A stretch of 64,000 nucleotides of DNA from Zygnema cylindricum (Eukaryota; Streptophyta; Zygnematophyceae; Zygnematales; Zygnemataceae): NCBI GenBank assembly GCA_037447655.1, contig JBBHKE010003144.1:290612-354611 (forward strand), written 5' to 3'. Below the pieces are notes generated by a model that was not told where the DNA came from, made no database searches, and saw only the letters and a program-made list of their open reading frames with translations. Positions 37,314 through 50,488 of this stretch are shown piece by piece; the first letter of the stretch is position 1, and each line of letters begins with the position of its first letter. The position numbers were made by a program, and so were the translations under genes.

Positions 37314-40232
37314 TCACAAAAGCCGCAAATGTTTTCTCCTCTCTCCTTGTAAACTCGTCTTATTACCGCTAAGCTTTACACTTTCTATTTCCCCTTCCTC
37401 GACATTCTCATCTCTCCCCTCCTTTTCCATTTTGTTTACTCTCCCATTCCTACTACTTTTCGAACCACTATTTCCGACATTGTTTTTTTCATTTTCCTTC
37501 CTATTTTTTGTTTTTTTCTCTTCTTTTTGACACAAACAAAAGTGCTCCGGATTACTACAAACCGTTGCGTTTTTCGATGTCTCCAAAATCGATCCTTTCA
37601 CATGAAAATTATGCATCGCTTTAATTAAACGGACCTCCTGTTTCCATGTGAGTCCCGTTACGTTGAAAAGGGAAAGAGAGCTCGGCTTTATAACTTTTTT
37701 GTCGAGATAAAGTCGTTGTCCTATCATGGTGTTACGGAAAAGTCCCGGAGTTACGGGAATATAAACGGAACTTTCTTTACAAACATGGAAATCCAAAAGC
37801 ATCGCCAAAACGGATTTTGTGGGCAATTGCTGTTCTTCTAAATGCGGGACCGTATATTCCTGCCCGAAAAAGAAGGGAAGGGAAGGGAAGGAAAGGGAAG
37901 GGAAGGGAAGGGAAGGGAGTAGGGAAGGGAAGGGAAGGGTAGGGAAGGAAAGGAAAGAGAAAAACAAGTTAAGAACGACGAGGTAACAAAAGCTGAAAAA
38001 AAGGAGACATCAAAAGAGAGGGGAAAGCAAAGGGGAAAGAATATGGATTGAGAGAAAGAGAGGAACAAGGAAAAAAGAATAGAGACAAAATGAAAAACAA
38101 AAACAAAGGCCAAAAAAAAAAAAGGTTAAAATTTTTCACAGAAAGTTATCACCTTAGTTCATTTTACATTTCGATTTAGACAATCACAACAAAACTATGC
38201 AACCACATTACTCAAATGTAAGAAAAGTACTTAAAAGTACCAAAAGTACGAAAAGAAAAGAAAATTGTGAGGAGAAAAAGTATTAATTCCTCGCAACAAA
38301 CTCACCTTTGTAAGCAAATTGGGATACATTTCTCTCAAAGGTTCCAAGCTGGAATGAGATTTATCCACCGTCAAATATATTGCCGTCTCGTTTGGAAACC
38401 CTAAAGCTTTTAAAAACTTTCCAATATCCAACGGACTCAAAGGACACCTCTTGTCACGTCGCCTCTGTTTCCGAATCGCGACCTTCAACTGTTCCGTGTC
38501 TTCTGTCAAACTGAATAATCCAGGCACCGTTTTTGTGTCCGTTCCATTTGACGATTCCGTCGAGAATGATTTCACAAAACAATTTTTTTTCTTGAAAGTT
38601 CCTTGAAAAAGGTCGATAGCGATGAATTTTCCTCCTTCTCTCCCTCCCGCTTCTCTCATTCTCTCTACCATTCTCGTTGCAAACCTAAGTAGTCCCGGAC
38701 CGAATTCAAGAGCTTTATAACTCACTAGACATCGAATTGCTTGGAGAGGATCATTTTTATCGACCGTCTCCGAAACTCGAGGAGAGAAAGTTGTGATTTT
38801 GATGACTTGTGCAGTTGCGAACAACGGATGAATGTGTTTTTCTATGTATTCCGCTGTTACGTCACGTGGTACCGTTATATTTAAAGGTACAATGTTTCGT
38901 AACAGTTTTGGCATGTTTCCGACAACCCGAACAATTCCGTGAAAACTTCGGATAAAATTATTTACATCATAGAAAGATGAAAAATTGCTGCGAGAACATA
39001 AAAAAGAATAATAAAAAAATGGGGGGAGAAACAGAAAGAATGAAAAACGAAGGAACGGTAGTGTGAATTATTCTGTTACAATACTATCCAAATAATATTG
39101 ATGCAATTCAAAAAAGAATTACACAAAATAACACACAATTTGACACACCATGCTATATCTAGTACTCGAACAATCTGGAACTTTTGGCTAAGGGTTAACG
39201 CCAAATTGAATGTTTTTAAAACCAAATGCCACTTGCAACACTAAATGTGGAATTGTATGGTATTAAACTACATGGTATCATATTGCATGGCATTATATTA
39301 CATGGCACTACATTACATGGTATTGTATTATATGGTATTATATACATGGTATAATATTACATGGTATCACATTACATGGCATTATATTACATGGTACTGT
39401 AATGCATACCTGTCCTCAAAAATATCTTCTTCTCTCAATCGAGGCACAACAAGAGAGGCGCCCAGCTGGAAGGCCACCACAGCAGCATCTCCTATCTGCA
39501 AATATAGAAAAAAAAAGTGAAGAGAGGATTTTTTTTCTCCCTCTCCACTCCCATCGCCCAGTTTCCCTGCCTTCCCATTTCCCGTCTTCCCATCTCCCAC
39601 ACTCTCCATCTGGCTCCCAACCTCTGTCTCTCTCACCCTGTCATTGTCTCTTCTAGTCTCCGGCAATTCTTTGGAAAAGATAGCAACAAGGCGAGAGAGA
39701 AAAAATAACAGTAAATGGGAGAGAAAGAGTGGAGCAGGAGAGAGATATATAGAGAGAAGGGGAGAGGGGAGACAGAGAGAGAGAGGGAGAAAGAGAGAAA
39801 AAAAGAGAGAAAGAGAGAGTGTGTGAGAGAGAGAGACCTGCAACATATGATTTTCTGCTCCTCCATAGCATTCGACCATCACAAAGCCCCACCTCTTTTT
39901 TTTTTGAACTGAAAAAACAGGAACAACAGGAATGTCAAAATAAGTACCGAAAACAAAAAAACAAAAAAATGAAAAAACTGAATGAATGAAAAAGAAAACT
40001 ATTTAATAGGAAGTATAATAAAACGCCATTTCCACAATAACAAAAAGAAGTAGAAGAACCAAAGATCAAATGATGGGATGACTAAAAAAACACCAAAAAA
40101 ATGTTTAATTTGCCATAACCCAAGCCTGGATTTTTCTTTCCAAAAGTTACATTAAAGCATGTACAGACTTACAAAACTACATTAGTTTTCAAACAAAATG
40201 AAAAGAGCGGGAGGGAGAGAGAAGGAGAAAGG

Positions 40233-40325
<93 letters not shown>

Positions 40326-40658
40326 TTACATCCATAAACTAGATGATAAAAGAAGATAGTTAAATGTGTTAAAAGTTGAGAGTTAAATGGGTTTATGGAG
40401 TTTGTCCCGACCTTCGATTCTGTCCTTCCAGCAGGGAGAGAAGCCGAGAGAAGATGGAGAGTCGGAGGAATGGACTGAATCAGATCTGACCAGGGAATTG
40501 ACAGGAGGAGGAGGAATGATGCAATAAATGGAGGATGATGACATAGGAGAAGAAGAGGGAGGGGAGGGGAGGGGGAGGATGAGGGAGAGGGAGGGGAAAG
40601 AGGAGGACAAAATAGGAGAGGCAGGATTAGGGACAGTAGGATCGATTAGGCTCGACAT
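37314..40658 (-). CDS. GDP-fucose protein O-fucosyltransferase-like protein (plant O-FucT family)
   Basis: Proposed exons: 40412-40658, 39838-39908, 39410-39495, 38306-38987 and 37314-37859, which stay in phase for 543 residues. The last four are well supported by homology; exon 1 and its GTCGGG donor are tentative. Such enzymes are Golgi or ER glycosyltransferases. Visible family landmarks are RWGFVMVECYGGAENHMLQI (the ECxGGxxQ-like nucleotide-sugar region), DAAVVAFQLGASLVVPRL, the YDVNNFIRSF segment, QAIRCLVSYKALEF, CPLSPLDIGKFLKALGFP, ETAIYLT, YPNLLTKE, VLAMLLDFHVCKESSVYIPV, GLFRNTMIGQR and a Cys-containing tail SNPEHFCLC. The usual HLRxE motif after the 'FIAL' strand is absent: the sequence reads KFIAIDLFQG, so the key Arg is missing. 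The C-terminal ~50 residues are Lys/Glu/Asn-rich. The protein may be an atypical or inactive member. Confidence 0.82.
37868..37960 (-). repeat. (GGGAA)n array forming the last intron's polypyrimidine tract
   Basis: About 16 near-perfect GGGAA units on the plus strand are read as TTCCC on the coding strand. They end about 10 bases before the acceptor of the last O-FucT exon, so the array is the polypyrimidine tract of that splice site. Confidence 0.85.
39248..39406. repeat. ATTACATGGTATTAT minisatellite in an O-FucT intron
   Basis: Roughly ten degenerate units of about 15-16 bp (ATTACATGGTATTAT and variants) run up to the splice donor of the 39410-39495 exon. Confidence 0.85.
40224..40324. 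repeat. (GA)n microsatellite, ~95 bp
   Basis: An almost uninterrupted GA run on the plus strand, CT on the O-FucT coding strand. It lies in the proposed first intron. Confidence 0.97.
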
Positions 40659-41150
40659 TCAGGATGAAGGAAGAAGGAAAGACAGTCTGGAAAAAGACAA
40701 AAAAAGCCTGCTAGTAGACAAAGCAGAGTTAAAGCCACCAGCTGACTGCGCAGCTGTATGACACGTGTCATGGAAAAAAATCCAGTTTTCACAAAATGTA
40801 GCCACGTGGCAAGCATAGCAGGCACAGATTATGAGGAAACTGATAAGATGGATGGCAACTGCTGATGATTCCTGATACTAAGACCTGTCTGACAGCTGGA
40901 ACTACTGGAGGACAGTGACAGAGTGCCACGTGGCAGACTGAAAGCAAAGGAAAAGGTGACACGTGGCATGTGATGAACATCTTGGAGGTAAGAGACGTCA
41001 TGGTCACATTCCATGGGGGAACTGGACAGCCAATCTGACATGACCTTTCTGTTTGTTTCTATGGTGGCGCTCGTTAAGAAACCGTGAGAACGGAACTGTG
41101 AGTACATAGAACGCAGTTACAGTTCGCAGCTGAATCGCGACGAGGATTTA
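40659..41150 (-). promoter_or_regulatory. G-box cluster upstream of the O-FucT-like gene
   Basis: Four CACGTG cores lie within about 210 bp: ACACGTGTC at 40761, GCCACGTGGC at 40801-40810, GCCACGTGGCA at about 40925 and GACACGTGGC at about 40958. In plants CACGTGGC is bound by bZIP and bHLH factors (light- and ABA-related). The cluster lies 100-310 bp upstream of the proposed start codon at 40658. Function is inferred from the motif only. Confidence 0.5.
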
Positions 41151-41344
41151 CGACTATGAATCATAGATCGCAAGCGTTGCTATATTTCAATATTTGGTAT
41201 CCCCGTATTGTATGCATACTGTACGCAAATAATACGAAGTAGTAGATATAGCGTTTCCGCACGTTTTCGCAATTTTGATTTATATTCTGCATTAAAGTGC
41301 GGAATTTCTGAATAAAGTACGAAAAGTCGAAATTTTTGTAAGGG

Positions 41345-41986
41345 TGATTGGGTGAAGCTCCATCAGGCAAAAAAGTGAGGTTGTTTACTGGAAAAAGAAA
41401 ACTAAATCCAAGCCAGAAGAACAAGGTTGTTCAAGGTTGTTCAAGGTTGTTTACTAGCTAGTGTCTCGTTAGTCTCTTTCCTTGTTTTGAAAGAGGAGAC
41501 TATCTACACACTGGACATGTAAAATGTGTACACGTGGAATGGTCATATACAATCCACGATGCATGTGAAATAAGAACACTACATGTGGCATAGGCCACGC
41601 GCTTTCGGATAGGTTGCAATCAAAGCCATAGAAAACCATCAAAAAAACCTTTTTTGAAAGATGTCCCGTGACGCCTCCTTCACCATCCATTGACATTCGA
41701 AATTTGTCGCGCCTGTTTTTTTCAAATTTTCAACAATAAAATACAAAAGACAAAACAACGACAAAAACCACAAAACACGAACTTACAAAGTGTACATTCA
41801 CGTAGTTTTAATTTGCGACTAGTCTTACGGATACGAGTTTCAAATTTGGTGCTTTTGGAATCTTTGATTGTGCTCGTAATTTGAACATGAAACTACGTGG
41901 ATCCATTTGAAATAAAACACATAGGCGATAGATACCAGTAAAAGTTTTCGCACGATTACTGTCTGCTCCTAATGGAGAAGAGGCCT
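41345..41986. mobile_element. Deletion derivative of the 58-62 kb hAT element
   Basis: The left end (GGGTGAAGCTCCATCAGGC) and right end (CCTAATGGAGAAGAGGCC) match the ends of the element carrying the transposase at 58.4-60.4 kb. Interior blocks match that element's 3' part: CACGCGC(T/C)TTC(G/A)GA near 41597, GTGACGCCTCC near 41670 and TTTGTCGCGCCT near 41702. The transposase region is missing. No clear target duplication is visible. Confidence 0.7.
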
Positions 41987-41989
41987 AAT

Positions 41990-42928
41990 AAGTGTGGGTC
42001 TATAAATATTTTTAAGGAGGGAACTCTTTTTGTTTTTTTTTTTTTGCTACTTTTGCCATTTTCTACCCTACATAGGCAATCTTAACCATTTGTTCGACAC
42101 TTATAAGACAATTCTTTCCCCCCATCATGACAATAAGGAATTATTTTTGTCATTCTCTCACTATGTCATCATAAAGACATATCACAAAAGTCTAAAAAAT
42201 ACACCATTTAAACTCATTTTTTGTCAATATGGCATATTTTGCTTTAGTGTAGCAAAAAAGAAACAACAAAACTTCTTTCGCTCATATAACATATATATTA
42301 AAATACTAAAAACCTAAATGGAACTTTTATTGGCTCGAGCGAATACCTACCATTATGAATCAACCCCATTCAAATTATTGCATGATATATTGAAGTTGCT
42401 TTCTAAATTTTATGGTTTCTTTTTAATATGAAGGTTAATTAGTTTATATGATAATGTATTGATAATACTGTCGTTGTTAACACTCTTCTATGATGTTCGT
42501 AAAAGAAAAGTTTGCGATTGAATTAGTGTTATCAACTCTAATAATGGTGAGAAGTAAAACGAGTCTTAAATGTAAACAGACAAACAAAATTGACTATAAA
42601 AGAAAATAAAGAGAAACCAACAAAAAAGTAACGCTAAAACAAATATCGAGTCTTACAATAGTCTCCTACAAAAAAAGGTTTTCTGATGTCTTTTCACGAT
42701 TGAAAAATAAAACATTTTTCAACTTTTATTGGGTGTATTCCAACAAAAAAAAAATCGAAGAATAATGTGATGACAAAAACGTGTATGAATCCGAAATTCT
42801 TCATCGCCTGTAACAAACATTTTTACCAAAAAAGAATATATTTCAATAAACCTAATTGTGTTTTTCACATATGAAACTTTTTTTGAGAAACGAGTATCGA
42901 GAAGAGGGATGCTAAGTCATAAGATAAA

Positions 42929-42964
<36 letters not shown>

Positions 42965-45435
42965 GAGGGTAATTTGATGAAAAATATATTCAAGTAGGGA
43001 AAACTATATTGTGAAAAATATGACACGATTCAAAGGGGAGGAGGGAGTGGGGTAGGGAGGGAGAGAGAGAGAGAGAGGAAGAAAGAATAAAACAACAACA
43101 ATTAAATCAACGGCAATAAATGATTTTTTTCACCTTTTTAAATATAAGATCCAAAAATATACAAAAACCAATAAAAAAAATGCACGTAAAATATATTTAA
43201 AAATGAAAAAAATTATATTGCAATCAATAAAAGAAAAAAATCATAAATTTCACAAAAAATTCTGATAAAAAAAAATCTAATTTTTAAACGATTTTTTTTT
43301 CGGAAAGTTAAACCTTCAACTTTTTTTAAAAATAAAACAAATGGCTTTAAAAAAAAAGTGAAAAGAGAGAGTCTTTCAAAATAAAAACTAAAAAAGAGAA
43401 AAAAGAAATAAATTATAAAAACAAATAAATAAAAAAAACCTTCCCCGAAAAAACAAAAAAATTCAAAGATGAAGAAAAAAATAAAAATTAAAAAAACCAC
43501 TAAAAAATAAAAACTATTTTTCTGAGATCTTAAAAAGAAAAAAAAAATCCCTCCCAAAACCTTATTCTCGTAAAACTCGAATCCTCAAAAAAAAAAAACA
43601 AACTAAAAAAAAAACTACAGAAACAAAAATAAAAAAAAGCTAAAAATAAATAAAATCTTAAAACTCTCAAATTCCCTCGAACTCCATTATTCGCATCCGA
43701 CCGTTTGAAAGAGAGTGGGAGAGGAGGGGGGAAAGAGAGAGGAAGGGGGCAAAAGAGGGAAAGAGAGAGAGAGAGGGAGAGAGAAAAAGACGCCAAAAAA
43801 ACCATTATGATATCATATTGTCACGTCACGAATAGTCGACGTAATCACTCCGTCGTAAGAAACTCTAGATATTTTTTAAACTTCATTTTTGTTTTTTTTT
43901 ATTATTATTTTTTTTTCTTTCTTTCTTTTAACTTTTTCTGTTCTTTCTTTTAGTTTTTTTCTCTTTCTCTTTTCTTTTTTCCTAACACCGTCTTTTCCTC
44001 GAACTTGAAGAAGTAAAACCACTCCTCTCTCCCTCCTCCATTGTCACTCTCTTCTTCTCATAATTCGTCAATTCTGTAACCTCTTCTCATTCTCCCCTCT
44101 CGTCACATTCATTCTCTCCCAATTCTTCGTAATTTTCTATTTTTGTTCTCGCTCCCATTCCTCACTATTTCTTTTCACAATCGATCTTCTTTCTCTCTCC
44201 ATTTCTCTACTACATATTTATCCTTTAGATTGTCGTATTTAACCATCTTATGTGTTTTCTTCTTCTCCTATGTCTCCTTTATCGCCTTATATTTTATTTC
44301 CAACACTTTCTTTTTGTTTTTTCCATTTTCCAATATATTAATTGGTACCTTTTTTATTTTCGATTTTTTTTGGGAATTCTCAGCTTTAATTTGATAATCG
44401 AATTGCCCTAAGTAAGAGAATAAGTTTATATATAAATAAAAAGAAAAAAAGAAAGGACAGAGAGGGAAGAAAGGACCTGATTAAGCGTTCGTAGGACTCC
44501 TCCAGTGTTTTTCTATACATTTTTTACCACTCTTTTCTCTTTTCTTGTGACTTTATTTATTGACAAAAAATGAAAAAAGGTTGTAAACGTAAAAAAAAAT
44601 GTTAAAAAAAAGAAAAGATAAAAATAAATAAATGAAAAAGGAGAAAAAGAAAAAAAAAGTCAATAAACAGAAAATTCAATGCAATTCAATCTTAATCTTT
44701 CTCTTACCTCCTTTGAAAAGAAGAAAAATAAACAAAAAAAAAGATAAATAAAGAGAAAAAAAAATAAAGATTATTGCATCGTCATTTATGTCATCTTAAA
44801 AAGTTAAAGTTAAAAGAAAGAGAAAATCTTCTTCTAAAGTTAAAGTTAAAAGAAAGAGAAAATCTTCTTCTTTTTTTAAAAAGAGAGAGAGAGAAAAAGA
44901 GAAAGAGAGAAGAAAGAAGAGAGAGAGAGAAAGGGTAAGCTTTAGAAAGCACAATTACAAAAATGTCCTTTATACCATTAATTTTCGTGCAATTTTTCAG
45001 ATTGTTTCTCTATCATCATATCTGAAAAAAGACAAAGAAGGAACATATGCACTGAGTAACATATGAAAAAAACAAAAAACATCACTTTTTACTAAACCAA
45101 GTATAATTTGCGCTAACACTTTGTTTTTTAAATCGATATCAATTTAGGTTATCTTATATTTATTGTACTTTTGTTTTTTAAATCACTTTTGCGATCATTA
45201 AAGTTTAATAACATATATTTACCGTTCAGGATTTACTTAAAGAGAATATAAATATATGTAAAAAAAAAAATTATAAAAAAAAACAATCAATTTCTTTAAA
45301 AAAGATTTTGTTAGATTTTATTTTCATCGACTTGAGTTTTGCCGATGAGTTGTATGCAAGTAACGGGGGATTTTTATGGCAAAAATATAAAATACAAGAT
45401 TCAATCATGAAAATGTTACTTTTTATATATATATA

Positions 45436-45494
<59 letters not shown>

Positions 45495-47660
45495 ATTGAT
45501 TTATCCTCTTTTGTTTTCTCAAACCTTTATATATATATATAAATATATGTTTTTTGTTTGAATGTTTTGTTTTTTTTTTTTTTTTTTTTGTCTTTCAATT
45601 TTTGCTCTTAATCACGTCCATAAATAAAGAGTTTTTTTATTATTTTCAGTTAGAGCAAAAATAATAATAAATTATTTTATTTTTTTTATCAATTTTTTTC
45701 TCTTTGATTATATCTATAAATAGAGTTTTTTTTTTCTTTTAGTAAAAGTTTAAATAATAAAAATATATTTTGAATGTTTTGATCATATTATGTGTTTAAT
45801 TCAAATAATATCAAACTAATTAAAACTCAAATTTTATATTGTAAATTGGTCGACATTAAAATTATTAATTAAATTTTTATTTTGTGAGGTATTTTAATAA
45901 ATTAGATTTAAATTATTTGCCAATTTTAAATACTTTCCTCAAAGTTTTATTTGTCTAATTATTAAAATTTAGAGTATTATTTATCTTATTATTTGTTTTT
46001 TCTGTATTTATCTTTTCATTAATTTCTTTGTTATTTATTTTATAGTTTAGTTTATTTAAAAATTTAAATTATTTGTTGAACAAAAGATTTGTTTCTGTAT
46101 TTCATCTTTTCAATATTTATTTTGTTAAATTTATCATTTTTTTTGTTCATTTTAGTGTTTAGTTAATTTTTAAAATTTAGATCGCTAAAATATGTTAATT
46201 TTTTTAATATTTTTTAATTATTTACTTTTTTTTTTAATTTGAATTGAAAATGTTACCTTTTCAATCTAAATAATATAAAATTCTTAATTATAACAAAATT
46301 TTGAAATTTTACCAAATTTTGTTTTAATAATTATCATCAATTTAATATTGTATATAATTTTATTTTTTTTGCGTTAAATTTAATATTACGTCAATTAACA
46401 TTCATTCAATTAAATTACAATTTCATTGCATAAAATCATTATGTTTTTACTGAATAAAATGTTGTATAAAATCGTTTTTTTTTTAAATGGAATAACATCC
46501 AAAAACAAAGAAAAAAAGGCGAATATTGTCAAAAGTTAACGATAAACAAGAAAAAGAAAACACTAAAAACAAAAAAAACGACTAATTATGGTAAAATTAA
46601 TAAATAATAATAAAAAAAATTAATGACTGGATGTTTCGAAAAAAAAATTACTAAAATATTAGAAAAAATTGCTTTCAATCGAGACTTACACGTTTAATTT
46701 GCCATTAAATAAAAAACAAAATGGTCAAAAAACATAAAAAGAGAAATGGCTAAACATAAAAAGAGAAGTGATTGAATTAATCATAATTAAAAAATGGGAA
46801 TAAAAAAAAACCACACATCATTTTCAAAATTGATTCATATAAAATGCAAAACTAGAGTGAGTACAAAACGTTATACAAAACTCTATGAAATATAAAACCG
46901 TATGAAGTACAAAAATATTTCAAGTGGGAACAAAAAGAAACAACACATAATTTTCACAATTTATAGTAACTACACCCCATCCCAATACTAAACCAAACAA
47001 CATTTATTCAATTAAATCGAAGTTTTAAAATATTTTGCATAAACTTACATTTAAAATGTTTATCACACATTTTTTCTCTTTTTTTTAAATATTTATTTAA
47101 TTAATTTTTTTCTTTTTTATTATGTTATTTGACTCATGTTTTTTTTATTTCTGTATTTCTATTTTTTTTTTCTCTTTTTGTCGCACACTAACATTTTTTT
47201 TAATTTTTTTTGTTTGGTTTTTTTTTTTTCAAATTGTTTTTGTTACTTTTTTCATGTTTTTCTCATTTTTTTTTTCTATATTTTTTTTTCTCACTTTATA
47301 TTTCTTTTTTTTTTTTTTTCATTTTTTTTTTTATTACTATTTTTTTATACAAGTTTTTTTTTCATAACTTTTTTTCTTTTTTACAGGATAAAGAAAAAAA
47401 AATGGCAAATTACGTTGTATACATAATTCGGGAGATAACTTCGCATTTTTGATACCATATGGATTTAAAGAAATTTATGCACAAAAATGACTTTGACATT
47501 TTTTATTTCATATTTTAAAATCATTGCAGATTTTGTAGATATCTTATACTATCATATTTTTGTGTATTCTTTATATGAAATTATTATGTTAAAGGTTTTA
47601 ATGATCATTTTCAAAATACTTTTTGCATGAACTTACACGTAGATTTAGATTTAATTATCA
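41990..47660. other. A+T-rich low-complexity region, no gene
   Basis: Nearly 5.7 kb is dominated by poly-A/poly-T, (TAA)n at about 42927-42962, purine tracts at 43040-43080, 43705-43790 and 44875-44935, (TA)n at 45427-45491 and T-rich runs at 47080-47390. Long open frames here are rich in Phe/Leu or Lys/Arg and are a by-product of composition. No conserved domain was recognised. Confidence 0.7.
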
Positions 47661-47662
47661 TT

Positions 47663-47896
47663 TGTGAAACGACAAGACGACTAAGTGACTCTTCGCTAAA
47701 CAACGCGACAAATAAATACAATGATTACAAGTTGCAAATGGATAGTACTAAAGGTATCCGTACATTAAGAATAAAAGTACATGAATCGACCTAAAGAGAC
47801 GTGAAACAACATTACTACATTGAAAATAAAATACGCACAAAAGTACATTTGGTAAAGTACAATTCACTAATTACACAACTGAAATTCTACTTAACA
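47663..47896 (-). repeat. LTR, copy adjoining the polypurine tract (3' LTR)
   Basis: 234 bp, closely similar to 50489-50723 over their whole lengths. On the minus strand it starts TGTTAAGTAG and ends TTTCACA. It directly follows GAGGGGGAGTG (47897-47907 read in reverse), which has the look of a Ty1/copia polypurine tract. Confidence 0.8.
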
Positions 47897-50488
47897 CTCC
47901 CCCTCAATTTTAGTTGTGGAAAAGGGAAGAATGGTTGTGGAAGAGAAAATGTGGGAAAATAGGTTGTGAAAGAGAAAATGTGGGAAAAGAGGTTGTATAG
48001 AGAAAATGTGGGAAAAGATTTAAGGCAAAAAGTGAGCCATAAATAAAAAAAATGAAAACAATCTCAGTATAATGTTGAAAACATATCATTAAAAGAGATG
48101 CGATGATAAAATATGAGGAATAAGTAAAAAATATATATATATATATATTAAAAAAAATGCCTGATATATGATTTAAGTAGAAAGCGGTTTGTAAGAAAAA
48201 ATCCTCCATGATCCAAAGAGAGGAGGTAAATTAATATGTGTAGGGGGAAAAAATTAAAGGTGAAATGGAAGAACTACAAGATGGAAATACAAAGAGTGGA
48301 GAAAAAAGATGTGAAGAACACCACACAATAGTGATCTGAAATTGAGAAATGAGAAAGTTAAAGTAAGTGACATAAGTTGATGAACATGATATAATGATTA
48401 GAAAAAGTTTAAAAGATGTTGAAAACATCAATATGAAAAAGAATGAGAGAAAATTAATTCCAAAAGAAAATGGCCCAATGGTTATTCGTTTATGGTTTGT
48501 GGTTTTTAGATGTAAGGATGGAAAGAGTTGTTTTAAAGAAAACATCAACCGTTAAATGTAAAAAAAGTTAAAAAAAAAAATGGTGTGAAAAAGACATAAA
48601 CACTATTGGGGAAGATGAAAGAATTAAAGGGTTATACATAAAGAAGATAATTGAAAGGGGTTAAACGAATTATAAACAGAGTTAGTGTGAGAAAAAATGG
48701 AAGTGATAGAAAAATGATTCCAAAAAAAAGGGCTTTTATAAAGGCTAGGTGACAAGGTGGATGGTAACAAGAAAATTTATTGAAAATCAAAAATGTCACA
48801 AAAAAATGAAAAGCATATAGAGATTTTAGTGAATGCAAAAAAGGTATTTCACAATTATAGAGACTAAGTGAAAAGGTAGTCCATGAATAGGGAATTATAT
48901 AGAGTTGGAAGTGGGAATTTCATAACTAGAAATATATGTTAATACTCCCTTTCATTTCTAAAAGTAAAAAATGAAAGAATGAAAGAGTAAGAGAAAATAA
49001 AAAGGGAAGAACAAAAAAAAATGGTAATGCGTCTAACCTTGTAAGTATGGGAGAGTATAAAGGATGCAACAAACTTTTTTATGATTAATGGTGTTCGGAA
49101 GGTTACAAGAAGAGAAAATAAAAGACAAATTTGTCAATAAAAGCAAGATAGAAAGAGAAAAATTTGGTGAAGATTGTAAAAATAAAAAGAAATGCTCAAT
49201 GGGAGGACAAAAATTTGGGGGAATGGAAAAGTCCCAAAAAAAAGGGACAAAACAATAGTGGTTGGTGGGAGGAGAAAATAAAGGTGTTGGAAATTTGGAA
49301 GAGAAATTAAAAGTCTTTCCGATGCTCTAATGAACCGAAAAAACCTCCATAAACGAAGGATGGCAAATAGAGGTCAAAATGGAATGTAGAGGGGATTTTC
49401 GAAGACAAAACTTCTAATACAGTAACAAACCGTGGAAGTCTCCAAAACGTCGAAATTAGGGATAGATAAAAATGTTCCTCAAAATAAATGGATGATTGAG
49501 TGGAAAAACAGAAATTGGGAAAATTTGGAAAGGAACTAAAAAAAAATTCCCTCTGATGCTCCAATATACTGAAAAGAAGTCTAAAAAAGGTAACATGGCG
49601 GATAGAGGTAGAAATTGAATGTTAAGGGATCTTCAAAGACAAAATTTTAGGTACTCAAACACTCTAAGGAGGCCTCTAAAATGCTGAAAAATAAGGAGAG
49701 ACAAAATCGGAATGTTGAATAGAGGGAAAATAATGGATAGAGGAAAGATTTTCAAAGAATAAACTTCGGTAACTCCAACAAGCCAACGACCCTCCGAAAA
49801 TGGAAACAATAAAAGGGGAAGGATAAAAAAAAGGTATAAAAGAGAAATAAACCCTTTAAAAAAAAATGGAAATTCAAAAAAATGGCATTTAAAAAGCCAA
49901 AATGGAAAAAATGGAAAAATGGGACGACCGAAATTGTAGTTTTTAAACAATGTCTTGAAAATAATTTGCTTCCAAAAGAAATAATTTGCCACAAAAAAGA
50001 AAAACCGAAATGGAAAAGATAAGAGAAGAGAAATTGCACATATGACGAGCATGGTGTGGTCATAACCTGTAGAACGTAAGGGCATGGTGGGCAAGAGAGA
50101 GAGAGATATTGGAGAAAGACAACCAAGATGAAAGAGAAAGAAACCATGGCAAAGAAAAAAACGGAAGCAAATGATAAGACAAAAGGAAACAATAAGAATA
50201 CAAAAGAAGAAGCAAAGAGGAGAAAAAGTCTTCTCATTATAATCGGTTAAATTTCAATGTACAAAAATGAACTAGCAAAGCACTAAACTTAACTCTAGAT
50301 TTAGAGTGGACTAAGTACACGACGTTTATAAAAGAATCGAAGTCGCAAAGGACAAAAAGGTATAACTAGTGACGGTCAAAGAGAAAATCGGTGGACTGCA
50401 AATGAATATTTAGTACAAATAATCTAAAAAGAAAGATTCATTTAATACACAATAAATGTGGTGAACGTACACTTCTTCGTTTGTAGTT

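Noticed and set aside
39382-39882. 166-codon minus-strand frame read as a single protein
   Set aside because: The Ser/Leu-rich middle is a CT-rich intron read through; only its two ends are exons of the O-FucT-like gene.
43213-43805. Phe/Ser-rich frames suggesting membrane proteins in the A+T-rich zone
   Set aside because: They follow from poly-A/poly-T and GA tracts, with no start context, conservation or domain.
47122-47452. Poly-Phe open frames in three overlapping phases
   Set aside because: T-rich low-complexity DNA; all frames are open simply because of composition.
49752-50237. 161-codon minus-strand frame inside the LTR element as possible gag
   Set aside because: It shows no zinc knuckle, capsid or polymerase motif and is dominated by Phe/Leu/Ser from purine-rich DNA.
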